Shown here one piece after another: positions 7,803 through 16,696 of a DNA stretch of 64,000 nt. Under the pieces are notes generated by a model. It ran no database searches and was not told the DNA's origin. It saw only the letters and a program-made list of their open reading frames with translations. The translations under genes were made by a program, and so were the position numbers. Positions within the stretch are counted from its first letter, which is position 1. Each line of letters opens with the position of its first letter. This DNA is from an uncultured Lachnospiraceae bacterium (GTDB taxonomy: Bacteria > Bacillota > Clostridia > Lachnospirales > Lachnospiraceae), in contig CABUPO010000002.1 of the NCBI GenBank assembly GCA_902493385.1, positions 1 to 64,000 on the forward strand, read 5' to 3'.

Positions 7803-10058
7803 TTGGATATTAGCATAGTTGTGCCCTATCATGGAGAAGATATGTATCTTAAGGACTGTCTTTTGAGTCTTGCCGAGCAGAGTGTATGTAACTTTGAGGT
7901 TATTCTGACAGCTTCAGAGACAGATATTCCTGAAGATATCATACGTTCATTTGAGGGAAAGCTTGATATTAAGGCATATCATACGGATAAAGCGACAGTT
8001 GCGGCAGTAAGGAACAAGGGCATGGAGAATGCGTCGGGCGATTATATAATGTTTCTTGACTGTGACGATTATCTTGCATGGGATTTTATTGAAAAGCTGT
8101 ATAATCTTGCTGTGTCAGAAAGCCTTGACCTCTCGTTTGGAAAGCTTGAGAATACGTGGTATAAGAGAAGTATTTACCTTGACCATAATTCCCAGAAGGT
8201 ACAGGAGGAAGAGGATGAGGAAGACAACAGCAAAGAGACGGATAACGACAGACAGTTTGATTTTGAAATTAATTCCGGAGACGATGCTGAGACAATACGT
8301 AAAAAGAAGCTTTACGGAGCCGGCAAATATCTTGTATCAAGGCGTAAGACCATACAGAATATATCTGTATTAGGTATATTATTTAAGAAAAGCTTCCTGA
8401 TTGATAACGGTATTTTATTTGATGAAGAGCTTGTATATTATTCGGACTGGCCGTTTCTTTGCAGAGCGCTTGCCAAAGCGTCTTTATGCGACGGCGATAA
8501 GGAAGCATTATATATAAAGAGAACGCATAACGACCCTATACATATGCCTTCGCTTATTCAGGCTATAGGTAAGGACGATTTTGAGCACCGGGTAAAGGCA
8601 TATGATAAAGTAATCGGTTATGTAGACGACGCGCAGTCCGACGTCAGAATCAAATTTGACAAAAAGGTTATTTCTTACCTGGCAAGCGAAGCTGGTCCTG
8701 CAATAAGAAAGAATGAAGAAAAAATATGGCGAAAGAAACGCCTGCCGCAGATAAGCAATATGTGTAAGCAGTTTGGAGAGGAGTCTGTTAAGACTTCCGG
8801 CCTGTACAGAAGAAGGCTCGTAAAGGCGTTTATTAACGAGGATGTTAAAAAAATAAGCAGGCTTACCGGTAATAAGAACTTAAGAAACTGGGCAGTAAAG
8901 ATTATAAAAGGGCCAAACAGGCTTAAGATTGCCAAGGAATTTACGTACAAACACAGATACATTAAGCAGCCAATGCTTGATAATGTGGTTCTTTTGGAAA
9001 GCTTTTTCGGAAAAAGCTATTCTGACAGCCCGAAGTATATATTTGAAAAGCTTAATGAGATGTATCCGGGCAAATATGAATATGTGTGGATTCTTGATAA
9101 GAAGACTAAGCTGCCATATCCTGCAAAGCAGATAAGACGTTTCAGCTTTGCTTATTACAAATATATGGCAAGAAGCAAATATATAGTATTCAACAGCAGA
9201 CAGCCTAAGTGGTTTGTTAAGAGAAAAGGCAATGTGTTCCTTGAGACATGGCACGGAACCCCTCTTAAGAAGCTCGTTTTTGATATGGATGAGGTTGTAA
9301 GCGCGTCGCCTATGTATAAGAAGACTTTTTATATACAGTCGAGGTCATGGGATTATCTTGTTGCCGCCAACAAGTTCTCAGAGGAAGTATTCAAGCGTGC
9401 GTTTGTATATGATAAGCCTATGCTGAAATACGGCTATCCAAGAAATGATATTCTGCATGCGGATAACCGCGACAGCATAGCTGCATCTATTAAAAAGAAG
9501 GTTGGAATTCCTAAGGATAAAAAGGTTATTTTATATGCGCCTACATGGAGAGACGACGAATATTACGAATCAGGAAAATATAAGTTTGACCTTAAGCTTG
9601 ATCTGCGTAAGATGCGGGATGCTCTTTCAGATGAATATGCAGTTATACTGCGTACGCATTATTTTATAGCGGATAACCTTGATGTTGCCGGACTTGAAGG
9701 ATTTGTGTATAATCTCAGCAAATATGATGATATCGCGGAGCTTTATCTGATTTCGGATATACTTATAACAGATTACTCATCAGTATTTTTTGATTATGCC
9801 AATCTTAAACGTCCTATGCTGTTTTTCACATATGATCTTGATAAATACAGGGATGTACTCAGAGGATTCTATATTGATATGGAAAAGGAGCTTCCGGGAC
9901 CTCTTCTCTTTACAACTGAGGAGATTATTGAAGCTATTGAGAATATTAATGCTGTCAATGCCAAATATGCGGCAATATACAATGAATTCTACGACAGGTT
10001 CTGCGGCTGGGAGGATGGACATGCCTCTGAGAACTGTATAAAGGCAGTATTTAAGTAG
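7803..10058 (+). CDS. Bifunctional GT2 glycosyltransferase / CDP-glycerol glycerophosphotransferase
   Basis: A 751-residue fusion. Residues 1-~290 are a GT-A family 2 glycosyltransferase: DISIVVPYHG nucleotide-binding start and FLDCDDY as the DxD-type metal site. Residues ~390-751 are a TagF-like glycerophosphotransferase: WHGTPLKKL with His484, APTWRDDE, RTHYF with His619, TDYSSVFFDY and the GFYIDMEKELPGPLL tail. One polypeptide could therefore add a sugar and glycerol phosphate to the same teichoic-acid chain. The start is TTG with AGGAGG eight bases upstream; no ATG fits, and the domain begins immediately. It heads the operon and precedes tagG/tagH. The middle (~290-390) is basic and may lie on the membrane. 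Order of action and the sugar are unknown. Confidence 0.88.
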   Translation: MDISIVVPYHGEDMYLKDCLLSLAEQSVCNFEVILTASETDIPEDIIRSFEGKLDIKAYHTDKATVAAVRNKGMENASGDYIMFLDCDDYLAWDFIEKLYNLAVSESLDLSFGKLENTWYKRSIYLDHNSQKVQEEEDEEDNSKETDNDRQFDFEINSGDDAETIRKKKLYGAGKYLVSRRKTIQNISVLGILFKKSFLIDNGILFDEELVYYSDWPFLCRALAKASLCDGDKEALYIKRTHNDPIHMPSLIQAIGKDDFEHRVKAYDKVIGYVDDAQSDVRIKFDKKVISYLASEAGPAIRKNEEKIWRKKRLPQISNMCKQFGEESVKTSGLYRRRLVKAFINEDVKKISRLTGNKNLRNWAVKIIKGPNRLKIAKEFTYKHRYIKQPMLDNVVLLESFFGKSYSDSPKYIFEKLNEMYPGKYEYVWILDKKTKLPYPAKQIRRFSFAYYKYMARSKYIVFNSRQPKWFVKRKGNVFLETWHGTPLKKLVFDMDEVVSASPMYKKTFYIQSRSWDYLVAANKFSEEVFKRAFVYDKPMLKYGYPRNDILHADNRDSIAASIKKKVGIPKDKKVILYAPTWRDDEYYESGKYKFDLKLDLRKMRDALSDEYAVILRTHYFIADNLDVAGLEGFVYNLSKYDDIAELYLISDILITDYSSVFFDYANLKRPMLFFTYDLDKYRDVLRGFYIDMEKELPGPLLFTTEEIIEAIENINAVNAKYAAIYNEFYDRFCGWEDGHASENCIKAVFK

Positions 10059-10076
10059 AATATAGGAGCAGACAGT

Positions 10077-10868
10077 ATGAGTAATAAGATGCATGTAATT
10101 GCTAACTTTAAAAAATACAAATACCTTTTGTCTCAGCTTGTTATAAAAGAAATCAAGCTCAAATACAGAAGGTCATATCTTGGAATAGTATGGACTCTTG
10201 TTGAGCCGCTTCTGACAATGATGGTGCTTACTATGGTATTCTCGGCATTTCTTGGAAGAAACGGTATAGCGGACGGTCTTCCGTTCCCTGTATATATACT
10301 TGCAGGAAGACTTTTGTATTCGTTTTTCAGCGGTTCTACAAAAGGAGCGATGAAATCAGTAAGAAGCAGTGTGGGCATGATAAAAAAGGTTTATGTTCCA
10401 AAGTACATGTATCCGTTATCATCCATACTTGCAAATTTTCTTACGTTTCTGATTTCGCTTGTTGTGCTTGTCGGGGTGGCTGTAGTTCTTCGTGTGACGC
10501 CGACACCCTGGATGCTTGCGGGGATTGTACCGTTGGTTATACTGCTTGGAATGTGTATCGGAGTCGGACTTATACTTGCAACGCTTGCAGTATTTTTCAG
10601 AGACCTTGAGTATCTTTGGGGAGTTGCGCTGATGCTTATAATGTATACATGCGCTATTTTCTACGAGCCGACAAGGCTTAAAAAATATGCATGGCTGCTT
10701 GATATTAATCCGGTGTATGCAGTTATAAGAAATTTCAGAAACTGTATAAACGGAGCTGGTTTTCATGCTCCGTCAATGATATATGCCGCTTGCTTTGCAG
10801 TAATAACGATGGTTATAGGAATAGTGTTGTTTTACAAAAAACAGGATGAATTTATCTTGCATCTGTAG
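10077..10868 (+). CDS. tagG: Teichoic-acid ABC exporter permease (TagG-like, ABC-2 type)
   Basis: A 263-residue ABC-2 permease with about six membrane helices. KEIKLKYRRSYLGIVWTLVEPL near the N-terminus is the conserved cytoplasmic coupling/entry segment of the TagG/Wzm/KpsM group, and the C-terminus KKQDEFILHL is typical. With the adjacent ATPase it would flip or export lipid-linked wall teichoic acid. AGGAG lies upstream of the ATG at about nine bases. It is placed between a glycerophosphotransferase and tagD, which supports a teichoic-acid substrate over an O-antigen one. A second homologous permease lies at 42787. Confidence 0.9.
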   Translation: MSNKMHVIANFKKYKYLLSQLVIKEIKLKYRRSYLGIVWTLVEPLLTMMVLTMVFSAFLGRNGIADGLPFPVYILAGRLLYSFFSGSTKGAMKSVRSSVGMIKKVYVPKYMYPLSSILANFLTFLISLVVLVGVAVVLRVTPTPWMLAGIVPLVILLGMCIGVGLILATLAVFFRDLEYLWGVALMLIMYTCAIFYEPTRLKKYAWLLDINPVYAVIRNFRNCINGAGFHAPSMIYAACFAVITMVIGIVLFYKKQDEFILHL

Positions 10869-10919
10869 TTATATACATTGCAGCACAGTCTGCAGAAATA
10901 AATATAAGGTGGAAGTTAT

Positions 10920-11693
10920 ATGAAGAAGAAAGTTGCGATAAAGGCTGACCATATAGGAATGAGGTTTAACTTAAGCTCAGACAAGGTTGACAATTTAAAA
11001 GAATATTTTATAAGATTTATTAAAAGAGATATAGCCTTTAAAGAATTTTGGGCGCTTAAGGACATCAGCTTTACAATCGAAAAAGGAGACCGTGTAGCGA
11101 TACTCGGATATAACGGAGCCGGCAAAAGTACGCTGTTAAAAATTATTGCAGGGGTGCTTAAGCCTACTGAGGGAACGATTAAGACTTATGGTAAGGTGGT
11201 TCCTTTGCTGGAGCTTTCGGCAGGATTTGACCTTCAGTATACAGGTGCAGAGAATATATATTTGTATGGCGCTATACTTGGTTATACTAAGGAATTTATC
11301 GACGCACATTATGACAGTATAGTTGAATTTTCCGAGCTTGGAGATTTTATCAATATTCCAGTGAAGAATTACTCATCAGGAATGAAAGCAAGACTTGGAT
11401 TTTCAATCGCAACCGCTGTTGACCCGGAGATACTTATACTTGATGAAGTATTATCCGTAGGAGACGTAATGTTTCGGAAGAAAAGCCTTAAGCATATCAA
11501 TCAGATGATGAATGACGGAGTGACCGTGCTTTTTGTATCGCATTCCGTGAATCAGATGCGTAAAGTGTGTAATAAGGGTATATTTTTGGATCATGGTAAA
11601 GTCACATTTTATGGTGATTTAGAAGATGCGATAGCAATATATGAAAGTGACGAGCAGTATCGCAGGAAAAGAAAAAGAGCTGGAAGGCGGTAA
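10920..11693 (+). CDS. tagH: Teichoic-acid ABC exporter ATPase (TagH-like)
   Basis: A 257-residue ABC ATPase that powers the TagG permease. Seen: Walker A GYNGAGKST (residues 63-71), signature YSSGMKARLGFS, Walker B ILILDEVLSVGD, and the switch His in FVSHS. The N-terminal ~45 residues before the ATPase core and the GxGxSTLLKIIAGVLKPTEG wording are typical of the TagH/RfbE/Wzt subgroup. It ends shortly after the core, so it lacks the long C-terminal extension of Bacillus subtilis TagH and the glycan-binding domain of Wzt. Four bases separate its stop from tagD, suggesting translational coupling. Confidence 0.9.
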   Translation: MKKKVAIKADHIGMRFNLSSDKVDNLKEYFIRFIKRDIAFKEFWALKDISFTIEKGDRVAILGYNGAGKSTLLKIIAGVLKPTEGTIKTYGKVVPLLELSAGFDLQYTGAENIYLYGAILGYTKEFIDAHYDSIVEFSELGDFINIPVKNYSSGMKARLGFSIATAVDPEILILDEVLSVGDVMFRKKSLKHINQMMNDGVTVLFVSHSVNQMRKVCNKGIFLDHGKVTFYGDLEDAIAIYESDEQYRRKRKRAGRR

Positions 11694-11697
11694 TATT

Positions 11698-12096
11698 ATG
11701 AAAAAAGTTATTACTTACGGAACATATGATCTTTTGCACGTGGGTCATATTAACCTTTTGAGAAGGGCCAGAGAACTTGGAGATTATCTGATTGTGGTAT
11801 TGTCGTCAGATGAGTTTAACGCTGTTAAGAATAAAAAAGCATATCATCCTTATGAGGATAGAAAAATAATTTTAGAATCAATCAAATACGTTGACGAGGT
11901 TATCCCGGAGTATACCTGGGAGCAGAAAATTGACGACGTTAAGAATAACAATGTCGATATATTTGTAATGGGCGATGACTGGAAAGGTAAATTTGATTTT
12001 CTTAAAGATTATTGTGAAGTAGTTTATCTTCCAAGAACAGAAGGAATATCAACAACTAAAATCAAGGAAGACCTTGGCCTGCATAAGGGAGAATAA
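11698..12096 (+). CDS. tagD: Glycerol-3-phosphate cytidylyltransferase
   Basis: A 132-residue nucleotidyltransferase that makes CDP-glycerol from CTP and sn-glycerol-3-phosphate, the donor used by the glycerophosphotransferases around it. Seen: TYGTYDLLHVGH with the HxGH motif at residues 14-17, WKGKFDFL, and RTEGISTTKI (113-122), the two signature blocks of TagD. Length equals that of known TagD/TarD. ATG 11698 is chosen because homology starts there; an in-frame ATG at 11641 lies inside tagH. GGAAGGCGG upstream provides the ribosome site. Its presence shows that the polymer contains glycerol phosphate. Confidence 0.95.
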   Translation: MKKVITYGTYDLLHVGHINLLRRARELGDYLIVVLSSDEFNAVKNKKAYHPYEDRKIILESIKYVDEVIPEYTWEQKIDDVKNNNVDIFVMGDDWKGKFDFLKDYCEVVYLPRTEGISTTKIKEDLGLHKGE

Positions 12097-12100
12097 TACA

Positions 12101-14272
12101 TTGAAGAGCATCAGTATAATTATTCCTTTTCATAAGGGCCTCTGTTTTCTTGGCGACCTTTTTGAGAGCATTCTTGACGAGAAGCTTGATGAAGACGATT
12201 ACGAGGTTATATGTCTTGGAGATGCGCCTGAAGAAGGTATTGTTGCCAGAATAGAGGAGTATGAAAAGCGCGGACTTCCCGTAAGATATGTTCAGTGGAT
12301 TGAGAACAGGGGAACAGGTTTTACAAGAAATAAAGGAATATCAATGGCGGAAGGCAGGTATATTTATTTTATCGACAGCGACGATTATCTGCTTTCGGGA
12401 TGTCTTGGCAGGCTTCTTTCATGTGCCGAAGAAAATTCTGCCGATATCGTTTTCGGACAGATTAAGCCAACATTTTTTAAAAGAGAATCGTTTGTCAGTG
12501 ATTCAGACGAAGAATATGCTGATGCTGACAGAAAAGGAACAGACGCTGACCTTGCAAAGATATTTGCATCTGAAGTAACTGTTCTTAATGCTTTAATCAG
12601 AAAAGAAATTCTAATAAATAACGGCCTGCATTTTAATGAAGATGTAAGCTTTTATTCTGATATGTCATTTGTTATGCGGCTGCTTTCAGTTACGTCGCAG
12701 TATTATCTTGCACATGATGCATGTTATGCAAAAAGGGAGCATAACGACCCTGTGCATCTTCCGCAGCTTAACCAGACTGCAAAAAAGAACCCTGATAAAA
12801 TGCTTCACGATATGACTGTTGCATATAAAGAAGCTTATCCGGCATGTGAAAATCAGCCGAAAAGGAAAAATCTTATCAGTTATTTTTTATGTAAATGCGT
12901 AATCAGCGCATTAGACGCGGGGCTGTGTGTTAAAAAGGATGACGCTAAAATCTTATCAGGTATTGTTAAAGACGCATATAAAAATGTACAGTCGCGCTTC
13001 GGCGGGTTTGGCAAGGCCGAGCTTATATGTATATCCTACGGAAAGTACAGGCTGGCAAGGGTATTTGCCGCGCTTATTATCATACAGAGAAAAAAATCAG
13101 GAAAATTCGGGAACAGCATACAGTGGTACAGATTTATAGATAAGCTTTTCTTTTCGCATATGAAAAGAAGAGACGACTGGATAGTATTTGAAAGCTTTTT
13201 CGGAAACGGCTATAACGACAGCCCAAAGTATATATATGAGTATATGCTTGCGAAATATAAGGACAGGTATACATATATATGGGTATTAAATAATTCTTTA
13301 AAGAAGGTTCCCGGCAGTCCGAAATGTGTCGCATATAACAGCCTCAGGCATGTGTATTACGCCAGAAGGGCGAAGTATCATGTCTGTAACGTACGTCAGC
13401 CGGGATGGTTTGTTAAGAGTAACGATATGGTTTTTCTTGAGACGTGGCATGGTACGCCGCTTAAAAAGCTTGTTTTTGATATGGACGACGTGCATTCTGC
13501 AAGCCGTGACCATAAGGTGAGTTTTTACAGGGATTCGAGAAAATGGGATTATCTTATATCTGCAAACAGGTTTTCTACCGATATATTTGAGCATGCATTT
13601 GACCTTGACAGGGATATTATTGCTGAGATTGGTTATCCGAGAAACGACATACTCAAATCTGAAAATGCAGAACGGATTGGGCGCAGTGTTAAAGCGGAGC
13701 TTGGCATTCCCGATGGGAAAAAGGTTCTTTTGTATGCGCCTACATGGCGTGATAACGAATATTACGGTTCGGGAGATTACAAATTCAGCCTTATGCTGGA
13801 TTTTGATATGCTGAGAGAAAGCATAGGAGAAGAATGGACAATTATTTTAAGAACGCATTATTATGTGGCGGACAGGCTTGATTTATCTGAATATGAAGGC
13901 TTTGTATATAACGCTTCGTCATATGAGGATATATCAAGGCTTTATCTTGCAGCGGATGTGTGCATGACTGATTATTCTTCGGTATTTTTTGATTATGCCT
14001 GCCTTAAACGCCCTGTCTTATTTTATGTATATGATTTCAGCACATATAAAAATGAACTCAGAGGAATGTATCTTGATATGGAGAAAGAGCTTCCGGGACC
14101 GCTTTTATATACAAACGAAGATGTTATAAGCGCTATTAACGGACTTGATGAAATATCTGAAAAGTACCGCAGTCGGTATGAAGAATTTTATCAGAGGTTC
14201 TGCTCGCTTGAAGACGGAAAAGCGTCCGAGAGGGCGGCAGAGCTGCTGCTTCGCAGGAGGGTGACAGATTGA
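12101..14272 (+). CDS. Second bifunctional GT2 / CDP-glycerol glycerophosphotransferase fusion
   Basis: A 723-residue paralogue of the fusion at 7803. The N-terminal ~270 residues are a GT2 domain (KSISIIIPFHKG, YFIDSDDYLL with a DSDD metal site). Residues ~355-723 are the TagF-like domain: WHGTPLKKLVFDMD with His450, APTWRDNE, RTHYY with His586, TDYSSVFFDY, MYLDMEKELPGPLL. The start is TTG at 12101 with AGGGAG at 12086-12091; upstream in-frame codons overlap tagD. The GT2 halves of the two fusions are much more different from each other than their transferase halves, which fits different sugars with the same glycerol-phosphate step. The 3' end overlaps the next gene by four bases (TTGA). Confidence 0.88.
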   Translation: MKSISIIIPFHKGLCFLGDLFESILDEKLDEDDYEVICLGDAPEEGIVARIEEYEKRGLPVRYVQWIENRGTGFTRNKGISMAEGRYIYFIDSDDYLLSGCLGRLLSCAEENSADIVFGQIKPTFFKRESFVSDSDEEYADADRKGTDADLAKIFASEVTVLNALIRKEILINNGLHFNEDVSFYSDMSFVMRLLSVTSQYYLAHDACYAKREHNDPVHLPQLNQTAKKNPDKMLHDMTVAYKEAYPACENQPKRKNLISYFLCKCVISALDAGLCVKKDDAKILSGIVKDAYKNVQSRFGGFGKAELICISYGKYRLARVFAALIIIQRKKSGKFGNSIQWYRFIDKLFFSHMKRRDDWIVFESFFGNGYNDSPKYIYEYMLAKYKDRYTYIWVLNNSLKKVPGSPKCVAYNSLRHVYYARRAKYHVCNVRQPGWFVKSNDMVFLETWHGTPLKKLVFDMDDVHSASRDHKVSFYRDSRKWDYLISANRFSTDIFEHAFDLDRDIIAEIGYPRNDILKSENAERIGRSVKAELGIPDGKKVLLYAPTWRDNEYYGSGDYKFSLMLDFDMLRESIGEEWTIILRTHYYVADRLDLSEYEGFVYNASSYEDISRLYLAADVCMTDYSSVFFDYACLKRPVLFYVYDFSTYKNELRGMYLDMEKELPGPLLYTNEDVISAINGLDEISEKYRSRYEEFYQRFCSLEDGKASERAAELLLRRRVTD

Positions 14273-15471
14273 ATATAAAGAAAATGGCAAGAACTGTGAT
14301 AAAGGATATATGCATTATATTTTACAGAGCAATGAACAGGTTTCTTCCGCTTGCCGATACAAGAGTCGTCATATCCTCAAGCCTTGGAAAAAGCTATTCA
14401 GGCAATCCAAAAGCTATATATGAAGAAATGGTAAGAAGCGGGATAGCAGAAAAATATCAATGCATATGGTTTTATGAAAAGAACAAATTTGATATACCGG
14501 GAAAGCATATTCAGGTTAAATACGGGAGGCTTAGATACCTTTATTATATGGCTACCGCAAAATTTTGGATTTTTGATGCAAGACAACCGAAGTTTCTGCG
14601 AAAAAGATATAAGGTGACTTATATTCAGACCTGGCATGGAACGCCTCTTAAAAAGCTTGCGCTTGATATGGATACGGTATATATGGCGGGCGAAGAAAGC
14701 ATAGACGCGTATAAGGAAGAATTTAGAAAAAATGCGATGACATGGGATTATCTTATATCGCAGAATCCGTTTTCGTCGGAAGTATTCAGGCGTGCATTTG
14801 ATTATTCGGGAATAATGCTTGAGATAGGATATCCCAGGAACGACGTGCTGTTCCGATATAATAATGAATCGGATATAAGACGTCTTAAGAGAAAGCTTAA
14901 TCTTCCGGATAATAAAAAGATTATGCTGTACGCTCCTACATGGCGTGACGACGAAGCCTTCGGGCTTGGGCGGTATCATTATTCCAATGCGCTTTGCATG
15001 GATGATATGTATAATGCTTTTGGCAATGATTATGTTTTAATATTAAAGTATCATTACCTTGTGGAGGATAATACGGACTGGTCAGAATATAACGGCTTTG
15101 TTAAGGTATACGGCCAGAGCGTGGATATTGCGTCTCTGTATCTTGTATCAGATATGCTTATAACGGATTATTCGTCAGTTATGTTTGATTACAGTCTGCT
15201 TAACAGACCAATGTATTTTTACTGTTATGACCTTGGTAAATATAAAAATGTCCTCAGAGGGTTTTATTTTGACTTTGAAAAAAGCGCTCCGGGACCGGTT
15301 TCTGAAACAACTTTGTCACTTGTTGATGATATAATCAATGAGAGGCATAAGGATTATGCCGAAAAGTATGATGCATTCAGACAATGCTATAATCCCTGGG
15401 ATACCGGGCTTGCCAGCAGTAAAGTTATGGATGTGCTTTTTTTGCATACCGGGGATACGGAGGATATATGA
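14269..15471 (+). CDS. CDP-glycerol glycerophosphotransferase (single domain)
   Basis: A 400-residue stand-alone TagF/TarB-like transferase. Seen: WHGTPLKKLALDMD with His123, APTWRDDE, KYHYLV with His262, and TDYSSVMFDY. It has the catalytic domain of the two fusions without the GT2 half. The TTG start is set by AGGAGG (14255-14260) eight bases upstream and overlaps the previous stop as TTGA, so it is translationally coupled. Where the others have RTHY it reads KYHY, a small change near the second catalytic His. It may be the primase or a polymerase of the chain; which one cannot be told. Confidence 0.88.
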   Translation: MNIKKMARTVIKDICIIFYRAMNRFLPLADTRVVISSSLGKSYSGNPKAIYEEMVRSGIAEKYQCIWFYEKNKFDIPGKHIQVKYGRLRYLYYMATAKFWIFDARQPKFLRKRYKVTYIQTWHGTPLKKLALDMDTVYMAGEESIDAYKEEFRKNAMTWDYLISQNPFSSEVFRRAFDYSGIMLEIGYPRNDVLFRYNNESDIRRLKRKLNLPDNKKIMLYAPTWRDDEAFGLGRYHYSNALCMDDMYNAFGNDYVLILKYHYLVEDNTDWSEYNGFVKVYGQSVDIASLYLVSDMLITDYSSVMFDYSLLNRPMYFYCYDLGKYKNVLRGFYFDFEKSAPGPVSETTLSLVDDIINERHKDYAEKYDAFRQCYNPWDTGLASSKVMDVLFLHTGDTEDI

Positions 15472-16577
15472 AACAGATAGCATATATAATGTTTTCAGCT
15501 GTGTACTATATAGCGTGCCTGTTTCCTGTCAATAAGAACAGGTACTTTTGTGTTATGACCCATGACGCGGGGGACGACAGCAGTGTAGGAGTTGTTGTAA
15601 AAGCGATTAAGAAGAATAATCCTGACGCAGTATTTACTTATGTAAAAAAAGAGGATAGAAAGCTTACGTCGCTTGCGGGACTTATATTTGTAAAAGCAGC
15701 ACGTCTTGCCGTATCGGGAGCAGTGCTTATGGATAATGAGTTTCTGCCGCTTGCATATACAAGGATAAGAAAAAATGTTAAGGTTATCCAGCTGTGGCAC
15801 GGCACAGGCACTATAAAGAAATTCGGACATGACGTAAACAGCGGGGCAATGCTAAGGCTCGTAAAAAAAGCGGACGGCCGCATAACGCATCTTATAGTCA
15901 ATTCGGATTATACAAAGCGTTTATACCAAAAAGCATTTGGAGTGTCAGAAGAGCGCGTATATGTGACAGGAATACCACGTACCGATATTCTTTTTTCAGA
16001 AGAGGGTAAAAAAAGATGCAAAGAGAAATTTTTCAATGTATATAGTTTTCTCAAAGGAAGAAAACTAATTATGTATGCACCTACTTTCAGAGATAATGAA
16101 GTAAAGTCGCCGAAATGCATGATTGATTTTGACAGGTGGGTAAGCGAGACGGATGAGGATACGGTTTTGCTTGTAAGGCTTCATCCGTATGTATCTGCCG
16201 CATATGATGACGCAAGTCTGAAGAAATATAACGGAAGGGTTGTCAATGTATCTTCATATGACGACGTTAATACGCTGTTGTATGTATCTGACGCACTTAT
16301 AACGGATTATTCATCCATAATATTTGAATATATCCTGCTTGACAGACCGATGTATTTTTATGCATATGACCTTAAGCTGTTTGAGGATGATGACAGAGGC
16401 TTTTACGAAAACTATGAGGAGTATGTTCCTGGCGAGGTAGTTACTGATATGGACGGACTTATGGCGGCTGTGAAATCTGACGACAGATATCAGGATGAAA
16501 GAGAAGCGTTTAAAAATGCGTCTTACCGTTATACGGACGGAAAATCGACAGAGAGATTTATGGAGCTTTTATCATAA
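15468..16577 (+). CDS. CDP-glycerol glycerophosphotransferase (TagB-like)
   Basis: A 369-residue glycerophosphotransferase, shorter and more divergent than its neighbours: an N-terminal membrane-associated helix (about residues 3-20), LWHGTGTIKKFGHD with His111, APTFRDNE, RLHPYV with His239, and TDYSSIIFEY. The WHGTG and RLHP forms resemble the primase branch (TagB/TarB) that adds the first glycerol phosphate, but this is inference. It overlaps the previous stop as ATGA and has GGAGG upstream. It is the last gene of the run; the next gene has its own promoter. Confidence 0.87.
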   Translation: MKQIAYIMFSAVYYIACLFPVNKNRYFCVMTHDAGDDSSVGVVVKAIKKNNPDAVFTYVKKEDRKLTSLAGLIFVKAARLAVSGAVLMDNEFLPLAYTRIRKNVKVIQLWHGTGTIKKFGHDVNSGAMLRLVKKADGRITHLIVNSDYTKRLYQKAFGVSEERVYVTGIPRTDILFSEEGKKRCKEKFFNVYSFLKGRKLIMYAPTFRDNEVKSPKCMIDFDRWVSETDEDTVLLVRLHPYVSAAYDDASLKKYNGRVVNVSSYDDVNTLLYVSDALITDYSSIIFEYILLDRPMYFYAYDLKLFEDDDRGFYENYEEYVPGEVVTDMDGLMAAVKSDDRYQDEREAFKNASYRYTDGKSTERFMELLS

Positions 16578-16614
16578 TATTTGTAATAATAATATGAAAA
16601 AATAATGAATAGGT

Positions 16615-16643
16615 TTGATATTTGCAGATGATTGCTATATAAT
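16615..16643 (+). promoter_or_regulatory. Sigma-A promoter for the LCP / amino-sugar primer operon
   Basis: TTGATA (16615-16620), a 17-base spacer and a perfect TATAAT (16638-16643), in the 119-base gap between the last glycerophosphotransferase and the LCP gene at 16697. It probably drives the genes up to 22099. Confidence 0.75.
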
Positions 16644-16696
16644 TAGTGAGTTATTGTATTAATATTAATTCCTACAGATAATTATTGGAGGTACTT

